In this document: positions 46,191 through 56,815 of the stretch, in pieces
Layout of the letters: the number at the start of each line of letters is the position of its first letter
Numbering within the stretch: the first letter of the stretch is position 1
Assembly: GCA_951812925.1 (NCBI GenBank)
Contig: OX638370.1
Span: 112,668,897-112,732,896 of the forward strand
From: Calliopum simillimum
Lineage: Eukaryota; Arthropoda; Insecta; Diptera; Lauxaniidae
DNA: 64,000 nt
Direction of reading: 5' to 3'
Position numbers and translations under genes: made by a program
Notes under the pieces: generated by a model
Told to the model about the DNA's origin: nothing
Database searches by the model: none
The model's input: only the letters and a program-made list of their open reading frames with translations

Positions 46191-46875
46191 AAGGTTCAAA
46201 TAAAACAACAGCAGTTTCCTCTCGAGAATGTAAACATGTTTTTATTCATCTCTAATATTGCTTATTATGTAGGCATACAAAAACATTCTTAATTAATTCA
46301 AAATGGCATCACCTTTGTTGTCGGCAAGCGTCGCGATCCTTCCTCGTATGTAGGAAAGGGATACCTATGCCTCCTGCTCACTGACGTGCCACCATTCTCG
46401 GCGTTGCCTATAGAAAAGGTGACCCCGTAACTGGGCCTACTCCTGCACCTATTCACACAGCTACCGGCATTGCCAAGTAAAAGTGTCAGTTTTCCCCCTT
46501 TTCCCGTTATTTAACACTATTCCCTTCCTTCTTACGATCGCCATCTGGTTCTACTACTCCTGGCGTTGCATATATGAATTTTATTACCAGACCACAATCG
46601 TTCAACTTTGCTACTGCCTAATACTCTCCGATCACTATTCCCATTCTACTCACGATCCCCCTAGTTCTATCACTTCCGGCGTTGCCTCAAGGAATTTTAT
46701 CCCTAATAATACCTATTGCTAGCTCGTTCTATCTATCTGGTCATTCTTGGCATTGTCTATATGATCTATGATCCCAAAATTACAATTTCATTACTACTCT
46801 TACTCTTATATTGCCAACTCCGGCGTTGCCTAGAGAATTGGTTGTCTAAGTCTACTTCTCATGCTACTAGCTAAC

Positions 46876-46912
46876 GACTGACAGCCAATTTCTGATCACC
46901 AGCACTTATATA
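46876..46912 (-). promoter_or_regulatory. Core promoter: TATATAAG plus TCAGTC initiator
   Basis: On the minus strand TATATAAG starts at 46912. TCAGTC, matching the Drosophila initiator consensus TCAKTY, lies at 46881-46876. The spacing from the first T of the TATA box to the initiator A is 33 nt, in the functional range. It lies within the LTR-like repeat and would drive transcription leftwards. Confidence 0.5.
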
Positions 46913-46931
46913 CAGTATCAGCTCAGCCGAA

Positions 46932-46953
46932 CAGCTGTTTTCGAAAACAGCTG
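46932..46953. promoter_or_regulatory. 22-bp perfect palindrome with two CAGCTG E-boxes
   Basis: The sequence reads cagctgtttt-cg-aaaacagctg. CAGCTG is the bHLH E-box. The palindrome lies 20-40 bp upstream of the minus-strand TATA box. The two LTR-like copies at 14130 and 42058 share aaaaacagctgttgcgcag. Confidence 0.6.
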
Positions 46954-47228
46954 ATCGCTGTCAACTGACAAGCGTTGCCAGACCTAACTTTTCCTAACAA
47001 CACTTTTACTTTTTTTAGTCCGCCATGGATGTTTTTCTTCAAGTATAACCACATATTCTTCGTTTTGACCATGAAGCCTTCGGGTGTCGTAAGAAACCAT
47101 TTATTTATGCTTTTTGATAGTTCAACATAGATGTTTTTCCTCTAGTATACATAGATATTCTCCGTTTTGACTATTAAACCTTCGGGCAGCCTTTGGGAAC
47201 TATCTGGTTTCCCAGGAAACTATCATTT

Positions 47229-47880
47229 AAAGATTACACAGGCTTACAAAAAAAAAAAAAATGTCATGGCGTATTGACCAGACTATGTATTTCCTAGGGA
47301 CTTTGACGTCCTGAATGTAAATCCGGTGTCCATTTTTTCCAGAACGTCTGAGAAAAAAGATTTCAAGGTCGAATGGAGGTCAAAATGGTCATGTGTCGTT
47401 TAGTGATAAATTCGCTAAAATTCTGAAACTAACTTTTTATCATTGAATTCTTGGTAATTAAAAATAATATGTGTTCAAAAACGGTATTTTGTTGTTGTTG
47501 CTGTTGTTGTTGCTGATGTTGTTGATGTATTTGTTGTTGTAATTGAAAAATTTCTTAAAATTTCAAAAAAGGTCATATCTCCAAAACTATGAATTTAATT
47601 TTATAGGTTGTCAAAATACCTTACATATGACACCAATATTTTTTAAATCCATCCAAGGGTTCCCAACTTATAGCGGTTTTCATAGAAGATATATCCGGAT
47701 CTTCCGATGGCTATGTCTCCGAAACTAGGTCCGAGATACCTTTTTGATCACATATTCTTTTTAGGGTCCTTCTTAGGGTCTCAGTCTATTTTCATACAAA
47801 ATTTTTTCTGATTCGGTTCAACGATTTACGCGTAAAAGATAACAGACAGACAGAGTTACTTTCGCAATTATATTATTTGA
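47229..47880 (+). mobile_element. Repeat-derived stretch related to the 31.9-kb element
   Basis: The start (gattacacaggcttacaa, then accagactatgtattt, ttgacgtcctgaatgtaaatcc) matches the left part of the element at 31857. The end, with cgatttacgcgtaaaagata, acagacagacagagttac and tttcgc, has the style of widely dispersed insect repeat tails. A TTG/CTG run lies at about 47489-47540. Whether it is one element or two adjacent ones is unclear. Confidence 0.45.
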
Positions 47881-48324
47881 ACGGATTCATAGTTGCGATA
47901 TTGGAATTTTCTCGGAATCACTTTAAATTTCTATAAGGCGTATTCAGTTTTTCAACTTTATGCAATACAAATGCATTTGCACACAATCAACATTGAATTA
48001 ATAGGCAAAGAATGTGCTCCAAGATGCTTATGGAAGCTATTTCACCCAAATTGTAGCTCACCTCATTTATTTTGGTTTGTGTATATGCTTCAAAGTTACA
48101 ATGAAATTTATATTGCTACAACCTTTACATACTTGCTTTCTTGCAATAGCTTACCTCTCGACGGTTCTAGCCGAAAAAATAAATTAAGATTTAACCAGAC
48201 AGTACCTATATCGGTTTACTGGGTAAAAGCTAAAAAGTATGGGTATGATTTGGCATAGAAAGCAGTAGGGTGGATTAGCCGGTTCTAGCGCACTCCTGGC
48301 AGAGGCCCCTGGCAGAATTTTCCC

Positions 48325-48406
48325 CCTTCCTAGTACATCTTGGCAGAATTGCTCCTGTAGGAGCCCCTTCCTAGTATATCTTGGCAGAATTGCTGCTGTA
48401 GGAGAC
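48325..48406 (+). repeat. Two tandem 41-bp units
   Basis: ccttcctagtacatcttggc and its second form ccttcctagtatatcttggc start at 48325 and 48366. Each continues with agaattgct-cctgtaggag-like sequence. Two upstream partial pieces (ctggcagaggcccctggcagaatttt) are related. Confidence 0.75.
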
Positions 48407-48409
48407 AGA

Positions 48410-49340
48410 ATATTTTTTCCTAGTTGAATTTTTTTAAAGATATTTTTCTTTTGTTTTTATTTTTGTTGTTTTGTCGGTAATTTTTTGTTGTTGTTTTATA
48501 TGCTAATGGGGTTATGGTGAACATATACCTTAGTAGATTATGGAGGTAGTTCTAAAACTTATTGTTACCGGAAGCGATGACTCATATTATTAGGTATTAA
48601 AATCATGCTATCTGACGAATATAATTTTTTTTATATGTAAAAAATAGATTTTGTATATTAGGTACTTACACTATTATACATTTATAACATTTTTTTTTCG
48701 AACAGATGTTACAGGATCCTTAATAATCCAACAAAGGTCAAGATGATCAAATTCATATCCACGCCACCCTTCCAGAGACTAGAATTTTTAATATGAAATT
48801 GAAATTAATGTATCAGGTTATCAGAAACTTCAGACTGGGAGAAAATCTTAAAATTTATTATGATTACAAGTCTTATTTGTATACCTTAGTGGATCACATA
48901 TTTTATATGTCAACCAATTTTCGATAAACAAATATGTGTGTATGTACGTCGTATGCTGCAATTTGTTTATTGATCATTTTTCCCTATTGCTTTGTTGAAG
49001 CTAAAATATACGTATAATATTGGCAGCTTCTCTATATTGAGTATTAAATTTCAGTCTAAAAAAACAATCAAACAAAAGACTCTTTAATCCATAAAATGTA
49101 TTCAGTATGTGTCTGATCTTGAAATTTTGCAAGTTCTTGACCTATATTAAATAAGAACAAGAGTAAAGTTTTTTTTTGTATTTTTTTAATAGCTTATTGA
49201 TATTTCGTTACAAAATTTTTCTTAGAAGTAATACAATTTTTCTTAAAGATTTATTTATGTTTTTCCAAAAGTGTATTGAAGATTCAACCAATCAATCAAT
49301 CAATCAATTGATCAACCATATATGTATTTTTATCTAAACT
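48410..49340. other. A+T-rich stretch, no gene recognised
   Basis: The only feature seen is an (AATC)n run at about 49286-49306. Confidence 0.35.
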
Positions 49341-49343
49341 ATA

Positions 49344-49562
49344 ATGCCACCTTCTTTATTTAAGGGTTATTATGTAGATTCTGGACAAAAATATGACATT
49401 TTATGTGGAAATCTACATATTAAAATTCAAAATTCTCAAAAATGGGTGCGAAGCTATAAAGATCTACCAAATGTTAACTAGGTGAGCTTTAATTCTTAAG
49501 GTGAATACATCAACCAAGTACTGATGACACACCATATGATATGGATTATGATGCTGTGCGCC
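49344..49562 (+). repeat. Repeat R, first direct copy
   Basis: The ~220-bp unit starts aatgccaccttctttattta and ends gatgctgtgcgcc. It recurs at 50363-50582 in the same orientation and at about 51650-51870 inverted. This copy abuts the outer end of the large palindrome exactly. Confidence 0.85.
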
Positions 49563-50362
49563 GGTCAATTATAGTTCTTTCTGTTGCTGTAATTGTTCCC
49601 TTTTCTCATATTCTTCTTTGTACTTATATTCGTGTTTACATATGTTGTACTATGTCTTGGCAGTCAATTGTTGTTGTTGCTGTTGTATTTATATATTTAA
49701 GGATAACACAAATTGTTTGATTATTTCACTAGCAGACCAAATATCGGATAAACGACGGAACGACATTGGGATTTTTAGACTTTGTTTAGATAACATATCA
49801 TATATCTTAGCTTAGGAGTTCGATCTTGACTTCATTTGAATTGTTAGACTTGTAATTTTAATTAAACTTTTGATGTGGAGTTGATCCTCCACAACAAAAG
49901 GTATTGGTTTGTTTGTTTATGTCATATGTATTCTAGTTTCCCATTTTTTATTTAAACTTTAAATTTGTTTACAAAACCAGACGAATAGAATCCCAGTTTG
50001 TTTACATGAAGATGAATCATAACTAAGGAGTTTAATCTTAAAATTATAACTAAGTTTGTTTTTTAATGAAATATTCATTGGAAAGTGCTTCATATGATTT
50101 CACCATGCAACGCATTTTGAAAGAGCACCATAAAAGATCCTCTTAGATCTACATAACTTAAATAAAATAGTGCTTTATTGGATACCAAGATATATATGCA
50201 CATATCTGTAGGTTTTTTTTTTAAAAATATATAATTATATATGTAAGTAAGTTTAATTCTTTATAAATATTATTACATACATATACGTACATATAAAAAC
50301 ATAAAACTCAGCACTTTAGAAAAATGAATGGAACTACTGTAGCTGCTTCTACATATAACCTG

Positions 50363-50582
50363 AATGCCACCTTCTTTATTTAAGGGTTATTATATAGATT
50401 CTGGACAAAAATATGACTTTTTATATGGAAATCCCCATATTAAAATTCAAAATCTTCAAAATAGGTGCGAAGCTACAAAGATCTACCAAATGTTAACTGG
50501 GTGAGCTTTAATTCTTAAGGTGAATACATCAACCGAGTACTGATGACACGCCATATGATATGGATTATGATGCTGTACGCCA
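50363..50582 (+). repeat. Repeat R, second direct copy (inside left arm)
   Basis: Same ~220-bp unit as 49344-49562, with about 15 differences (for example ttatatagattctgg for ttatgtagattctgg, gctgtacgcc for gctgtgcgcc). It pairs with the inverted copy in the right arm. Confidence 0.85.
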
Positions 50583-50764
50583 CATTATGGTCTGTGCAAA
50601 TGATGAACCATATTACTAGGTACATACATTTGCTGGCGAACGTATGAATGTAGAATATAATATTATTATATTCTCAAATTGTAACAAAATAATGCTACCA
50701 AGCATTTGCTAGTACCTAAAATACAAACAAGATACATACATATCTATTACAGCTCAAATAAAAA

Positions 50765-51475
50765 TATTTTCAAATTTTTCAAATATTTGAAAATATTTGA
50801 AAAATTTGAAAAATTTTGAAAAATTTGAAAAAAGTTTAAATTTTTCAAATTTTCAAATATTTGAAAATATTTGAAAAATTTGAAAATATTTGAAAAATTT
50901 GAAAAAAGACAAAATTTTTCAAATTTTCATATATTTGAAAATATTTGAAAAAAGTCAGAACTTGAGTTATGCTAAAATCACTACTATTTATATAAACAAT
51001 CCTTGTCGTCAACGTTGCTTAATACTTAAGCATAAACTGATTCCTTGCTTATATTCCTAAATCAACATATCAGCCTTTGATGATGAAATCATGAAATCGG
51101 CAATATCCTGAGTTATGATGAAATCATTTTTGTTTACATAAGAAAACATGATCTCTTAACAATTTTGTTTGACTATTATATATGTATGTGTGAGAACCAT
51201 CTGTGTGATATTTTTATACTTTTTTCAAATATTTTCAAATATATGAAAATATGAAAAATTTTATCTTTTTTCAAATTTTTCAAATATTTTCAAATTTTTC
51301 AAATATTTTCAAATATTTGAAAATTTGAAAAATTTAAACTTTTTTCAAATTTTTCAAAATTTTTCAAATTTTTCAAATATTTGAAAATTTGAAAAATTTA
51401 AACTTTTTTAAAATTTTTCAAAATTTTTCAAATTTTTCAAATATTTGAAAATTTGAAAATATTTTTATTTGAACT
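50765..51475. repeat. CAAATATTTG-type simple repeats at palindrome centre
   Basis: Two blocks (50765-50950 and 51225-51475) consist of tttgaaaatatttgaaaaat-type repeats, each self-complementary. They flank a ~280-bp non-repetitive centre. The blocks could form many alternative small hairpins. Confidence 0.8.
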
Positions 51476-51649
51476 GTAATAGATATGTATGTATCTATCT
51501 TGCTTGTATTTTAGGTACTAGCAAATGCTTGGTAGCATTATTTTGTTACAATTTGAGAATATGATAATATTATATTCTACCTTCATATATTCGCCAGCAA
51601 ATGTATGTGCCTAGTAATATGGTTCATCATTTGCACAGACCATAATGTG

Positions 51650-51870
51650 GCGCACAGCATCATAATCCATATCATATGGTGTGTCATCAGTACTTGGTTG
51701 ATGTATTCACCTTAAGAATTAAAGCTCACCTAGTTAACATTTGGTAGATTTTTATAGCTTCGCACCCATTTTTGAGAATTTTGAATTTTAATATGTAGAT
51801 TTCCATATAAAATGTCATATTTTTGTCCAGAATCTACATAATAACCCTTAAATAAAGAAGGTGGCATTCA
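51650..51870 (-). repeat. Repeat R, inverted copy (inside right arm)
   Basis: The complement of the R unit, from gcacagcatcataatccata to ataaagaaggtggcatt. Its sequence is closer to the outer copy at 49344 in several places (gatgacaca, ttatgtagattctgg), although it is the positional partner of the 50363 copy. This hints at gene conversion. Confidence 0.8.
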
Positions 51871-52694
51871 GGTTATATGTAGAAGCAGCTACAGTAGTTC
51901 CATTCATTTTTCTAAAGCGCTGAGTTTTATGTTTTTATATGTACGTATATGTATGTAATAATATTTATAAAGAATTAAACTTACTTACATATATAATTAT
52001 ATATTTTTTAAAAATACATATCTACAGATATGTGCATATATATCTTGGTTTATCCAATAAAGCACTATTTTATTTAAGTTATGTAGTTCTAAGAGGATCT
52101 TTTATGGTGCTCTTTCAAAATGCGTTGCATGGTGAAATCATATGAAGCACTTTCCAATGTATATTTCATTAAAAAAACAAAATTAGTTATAAATTTAAGA
52201 TCAAACTCCTTAGTTATGATTCATCTTCATGTAAACAAACTGGGATTCTATTCGTCTGGTTTCGTAAACAAATTTAAAGTTTAAATAAAAAAATTATGTA
52301 AATAATCTAGGGATGGTAAACTAGAATACATCTAACATAAACAAACAAACCAATACCTTTTGTTGTGGAGGATCAACTTCACATTAAAAGTTTAATAAAA
52401 ATTACAAGTCTAACAATTCAAATGAAGTCAAGATCGAACTCCTAAGCTAAGATATATGATATGTTATCTCAACAAAGTCTGAAAATCTGACTGTCATTCT
52501 GTCCGTTAATCCAACAGTTGGTCTGCTAGTGAAATAATCAAAAATTTGTGTTATCTTTAAATAAATAAATACAACAGCAACAACAACAATTGACTGCCAA
52601 GACATAGTGCAACATATGTAGACACGAATATAAGTACAAAGAAGAATATGAGAAAAGGGAAAAATTACATCCACAGAAAGAACAATAATTGACC

Positions 52695-54119
52695 ACCCGA
52701 AAGATGAGGAAGAAGCAGAAAAGGAAAAAAAGGAGTCAATAACAACATCTACAATCAATAATGTTATCAAAATAATATGGCCCATTCACAATAAATCCTA
52801 AACAAAATACGGTACACCAATAGTACACTTTACAGTAAAACAGAAGTCTGGCAACTATGTCTTGAGACAATTTTTGTGAATTTTGACCTTAAATTTTTGT
52901 ATAGAGATTTTCATACAAAAAGTCACTTTTTTGAGTTAGAACGCCCATAGCTACTCTACTGAAAGCAATGCACTCACACACACATTGCACAGTCAAGAAC
53001 GTCATTCATTTGTTTTTCTTGCTATTTTTCTACATCTGCATACATATTATTTTTTATTTATTATTTAAATTTTTGTAGGAAATTTTTTTAAAAGTTTTGA
53101 AGTTTTAAATTGCGTTCACATCATTTTCATAAATGAAATTGCAGAAAAAAAAGAAGTTTCACACACCACGCGGTGCGCATAAGTATGCAACGCATTGTTT
53201 TCGCATTCCCTTGAAAGCATTCATACTACGACTACTCCCACGGGATTATGGTATAATGCTGTGTATGAGAATGTGTGTATGAATATTTTCACACATGCAT
53301 CCAATCAGTGTATGAAGCTTGTTGCAGCAGCATCAAAACTTTTTCAAGAAAGTGCAGCAGCAGAAGAAGTTGTTGCAGCAGCGAAGTTTATTTATTTCGC
53401 AAATAAATTTGACTTGAAAAAGTCACTACGCGAGTTAAGCAGACTTGGGACTATCTTACTTGAGGAAAGAAAATTTTTAGCAAGAAAAAAAAAAAAAAAA
53501 TACAAAGTTTTTCAACACATTTTTATCACGACGTACACACACACACACATATGCAGTTAATTAAAAAAAAGCGCAATTTTATTATCATGTTGTTTACTGT
53601 TAGCTGAAATAAAGAAATGAAAAACTTTGCTAAGCGGAAAAATTTCTCTAGCGGCACGAAAAAACTGCCAGCGGGTGTTTGATGAAAAAGCGTTCAGCAA
53701 TTTATTGTTGTGAAAACAAATATTTTTTTTTTTTGTTATGCGGAATAATGAATTTTGAAACGGTTTTGATATAGAAAATCGCAAAATTTTACTTAAAGTG
53801 TTACAAAATCAAACTAAAAGTGCTGAAGGAAAAATTCTGCTAAGAAAACGCCCCAAAACATTTAAAAAAGAAAAATAAATTTAAATTATAAACTATTTCA
53901 TCACTTTATTAGCCATTGTTTTGAAGTGCAATTTAGCTTGAAAGATATACATAAGCTGATAATTTCAAGCTATCGATTTGTTTCAAAGGAAATTTACAGG
54001 ATTATGATACAAGTAGAAAAGAATGATTGAAAAATGTAAAAATACTGGAGATGCTGAAATAAGGGAAAAAATTAGAAAAGAGCGAAAAGGCTTAACTTTT
54101 TGAAAAATATTTAAAAAAC

Positions 54120-54151
<32 letters not shown>

Positions 54152-54185
54152 GTGTGCTGGCAAGTGAAGGAAGTGAAACTAATAT
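52695..54185. other. No gene recognised; poly-A and CA runs
   Basis: An open frame at 53195-53560 (121 codons) includes an Ala/Glu-rich stretch from GCA/GAA triplets and ends in (CA)n-encoded residues. No domain is recognised and it is not supported as a gene. A 29-A run lies at about 54120-54148. Confidence 0.35.
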
Positions 54186-54189
54186 TCAA

Positions 54190-54790
54190 AAAGTGGGCAT
54201 GGCACTAAACTGATAACGCCCACTCTCCGACCACCCTGCTATTCAACTTTGACACCTACTTACCAAATTTCGTCAAGCTATAGTTTGAATAGTATCCGAG
54301 ATATAGCGGGATGTAACGAAAAGTGTCACAGAAAAAGTCTCACGAAATTTCACTCCATCCAGGCCAAAGAAGTTTCACTTCAAAAATGTGTCGCCCAAAA
54401 AAGTGTCAAAAAATTATGCTGTCTCCAGTAAAGTGTTATAAAATATGTTGCCAAAAGTGAGTCGAAAAATGAGTCGTTAAAAAAAGTGCCGAATAATATG
54501 TCCCCAATAAAAGTGTCTAAAAATGTGGTGCCAAAAAAGTATCGAAAAATTGGTCCCCAAAAAAAATTTCAAAAATTGCGTCGCCAAAAAAAAAAAAAAA
54601 TTGTCTCCAAAAAAGTGTCGAAAAGTTGTGTCACCATGAAAAAAGTTCTCAAAAAAAGTGTCGAAAACTGAATTTTCAAAAAAGTGTCGAAAAATAGTTC
54701 GCCAATAAAAGTATCGAAAAATGTGTTATCAAAAAAGTGTCCTAAATTGTGTCGCCAAAAAAGTATCGCAAAATCTGAAGCCAAAAACAA
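54190..54790 (+). repeat. Minisatellite with GTGTCGCCAAAAAAGT-type units
   Basis: It begins with gtgggcatggcactaaactg-type sequence related to the 16.6-kb repeat, followed by many irregular 28-36-bp units of the form (t)gtgtcgccaaaaaagtgtcg-aaaaa. Frames on both strands inside it are repeat artefacts. Confidence 0.8.
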
Positions 54791-55200
54791 GTATTACCAC
54801 TTCTACCATGAATGGTGGAGCAGTCAGATTCAGTTGGCTTTTGCGTGCCTGTAGTAGTTCTATGTGTGCTATTTATGAACACTGTTATATACATACAAAC
54901 CCACCATCTGTCCTTCGTGGCCACTATATTCACAGAATGTTATAATTGGAAAGCTCTAAAATTATTCCGGGTATTTGATAATTGCATAGTCACGCTTTAG
55001 GGCTATACAATAGAATAGATTTTAAGCAGCAATGGATATTAATTTATGTTCTTGAAAATTATTTGTTTGAGTTCCATATACACCAAAGCTTGCTTTAGAA
55101 TATAAAATATTATTGAAGTTAAAAGAAATTATTTCTCTATGATATAAATAAAAATTCAACATAATTCACTAGAAACATAAAAAGCCAACAAATAAAATTA
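54791..55200. other. No gene recognised
   Basis: Overlapping frames at 54721-55000 run on both strands, with no recognisable domain. Confidence 0.3.
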
Positions 55201-55206
55201 ATAATT

Positions 55207-55464
55207 TGAGCCATTCAAAATGACAATGGTGCAACTCCAAAACGAGGCGAAAGTAATGTCATATAAATTATGTGCCATAATGATCGGTTATTTGATCGAT
55301 ATCATTTTTGCAATTTAATCTTAATAATTCCATATGATCAAGTAAATTTTTTGTTAAAACAGAAATCAATTTTATTCATCCCTAACAAAATGTCATCCAA
55401 TTAATATTATGACGTTACTTTTGCCTCGTTTTGGAGTTGCACCATTGTCATTTTGAACGGCTCA
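55207..55464 (-). mobile_element. MITE, copy B (258 bp), inverted relative to copy A
   Basis: The ends tgagccattcaaaatgaca and tgtcattttgaacggctca match copy A at 21939-22191. The interior matches in reverse orientation. Differences are scattered, so the copies are not recent duplicates of one another. No unambiguous target duplication. Confidence 0.88.
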
Positions 55465-56812
55465 TTTAATCATTTTTATTGGAAATAGATTTATAATTTA
55501 AGCACAATTTTTTTGGAAACTTTTGCATTCAAATTTTCAACTGAAAAAGAAAAATTTCAACAGAAAAAACTTATGCATTTTCTTTTACGACAGTACGAGT
55601 ATCTACTGCTAGAGAAGAGTTGTTGCTGTTGTTGTTGTATTACAAAGTAATTTAGTAAACCGCCAGCATTGGATAGCGATGAGAAATGGATTTGACGTGA
55701 ATGAAGTTGGTGCTTCAAGAACACTCTTATTGCAGGTAGTTCTGGATTTAGTTTTTTTTTTAAATTTTGTGCCACAGTGGTACAATACATATAAATCTTA
55801 AAAAAAAACTAAAGAGAAGAATCAATGGCCATCGTCTTTGCGTAAAAAGTTTCAGAAGAAAATATTTCATTTTTTTGGAATTTTGTCCATGACTTGTTGC
55901 AACTCAAGAATTTCATGAATCATAGGTGGAATTATCAGCACTTTTTTAAGTTTTTGTTATACTGTGCGTCCTTTAAGTACCATTTCTTTTTAGTTCTTTA
56001 ACGTAACTAACGTAGCATGGCTATTTTTTTTGTATTTTTTGAGCAGCCAAACTTTTGTGAATACAATGCTACCTACTGGTTATCATATCGTTGCTGCTTT
56101 AGCATAGGTTGTGCAGTTGATTTTCATTACAGCAGCAGCAGCAACATAACAGAGTTATGAGCTTTCAATCAAATTGTTAAACTTTGATGGGCTCTTCTTT
56201 CTTTGTTTTGGCGAAAAACGAACTTCAAACTTTTACAACATTAACCAATACACAACTTTATTACTGTTTGAATACTCGTATAGTACATGTGTATGCGCGG
56301 TGCTTTTCTATTTTTGGAAAAAAGTGTTGCATACATCAGCGCATATTTGTTCGTATTTACACTGCATTAAATCAAAATGAACCTTCAATGTTAATGAGCA
56401 ACTGTAAATTATTATGAAAACATTTTTGTTACTTTCGCCATTTACACTTACTCTATCTCTCTCTCTCGCTTATTTATGACATAAAGTTTTTCGCTATAAA
56501 AAAAATTGCAATTAATTTGAATTTATTTATGTACTTTGAATGTAGAAAATTGTTGAACGAATTAAGTTATTGAGTGTATGTGCGTCAATTGTAGTGTGGG
56601 TGGTAATTAATAAACTTTGATAAATTACATGTACACACCGGATATATTGCGTGCATGCATGGGAGCTGCTTTTGACATTAAGACTTTGTACAGTTTTTTT
56701 GTACAAATTTTCTTGCTTCAAAGCAGCCTTAATCCATTGGTGGTTACTAGTACCGCCGGTGACCAAATTTTGACCATTCACCTAAAGAAAGACACAATTT
56801 TTCCGAGCGCCA
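55465..56812. other. No gene recognised
   Basis: TTG/CTG runs at 55618-55640, CAG runs at 56130-56145 and a CTCTCTCT patch near 56455-56470. Frames at 56174-56417 overlap in two frames and have no recognisable domain. Confidence 0.35.
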
Positions 56813-56815
56813 ATA

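Larger units (their letters stand above)
46195..47020 (-). repeat. LTR-like repeat with internal GGCGTTGCC units
   Basis: The region is clearly less A+T-rich than its surroundings. The string GGCGTTGCC or a one-base variant recurs near 46400, 46466, 46562, 46678, 46749 and 46822, with spacings of 66-116 bp. Neighbouring unit sequence such as attcccattctactcacgatc is partly shared. The right end carries a 22-bp perfect palindrome and a minus-strand TATA/initiator pair. On the minus strand the left end contains AATAAAAAC. Promoter and polyadenylation-type signals in that order suggest an LTR read on the minus strand. Exact ends were not found. Confidence 0.5.
49563..52694. repeat. ~3.1-kb palindrome (two arms of ~1.2-1.35 kb)
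   Basis: The left arm starts ggtcaattatagttctttct and the right arm ends agaaagaacaataattgacc. The match continues through the arms: catatgttgtactatgtctt against aagacatagtgcaacatatg, atcctccacaacaaaaggta against taccttttgttgtggaggat, and gttacaatttgagaatatga against the complementary string near 50680. They meet AAATATTTGAAAA-rich inner parts near 50760-50945 and 51225-51480. About 280 bp at 50945-51225 is the unpaired centre. Identity by eye is about 90-95%. No protein frame is conserved, so an RNA or transposon-type role is more likely than coding. Confidence 0.93.

Noticed and set aside
53195..53560. 121-codon open frame as a protein gene
   Set aside because: Ala/Glu residues come from GCA/GAA triplet runs and the end is encoded by poly-A and (CA)n; no domain is seen.
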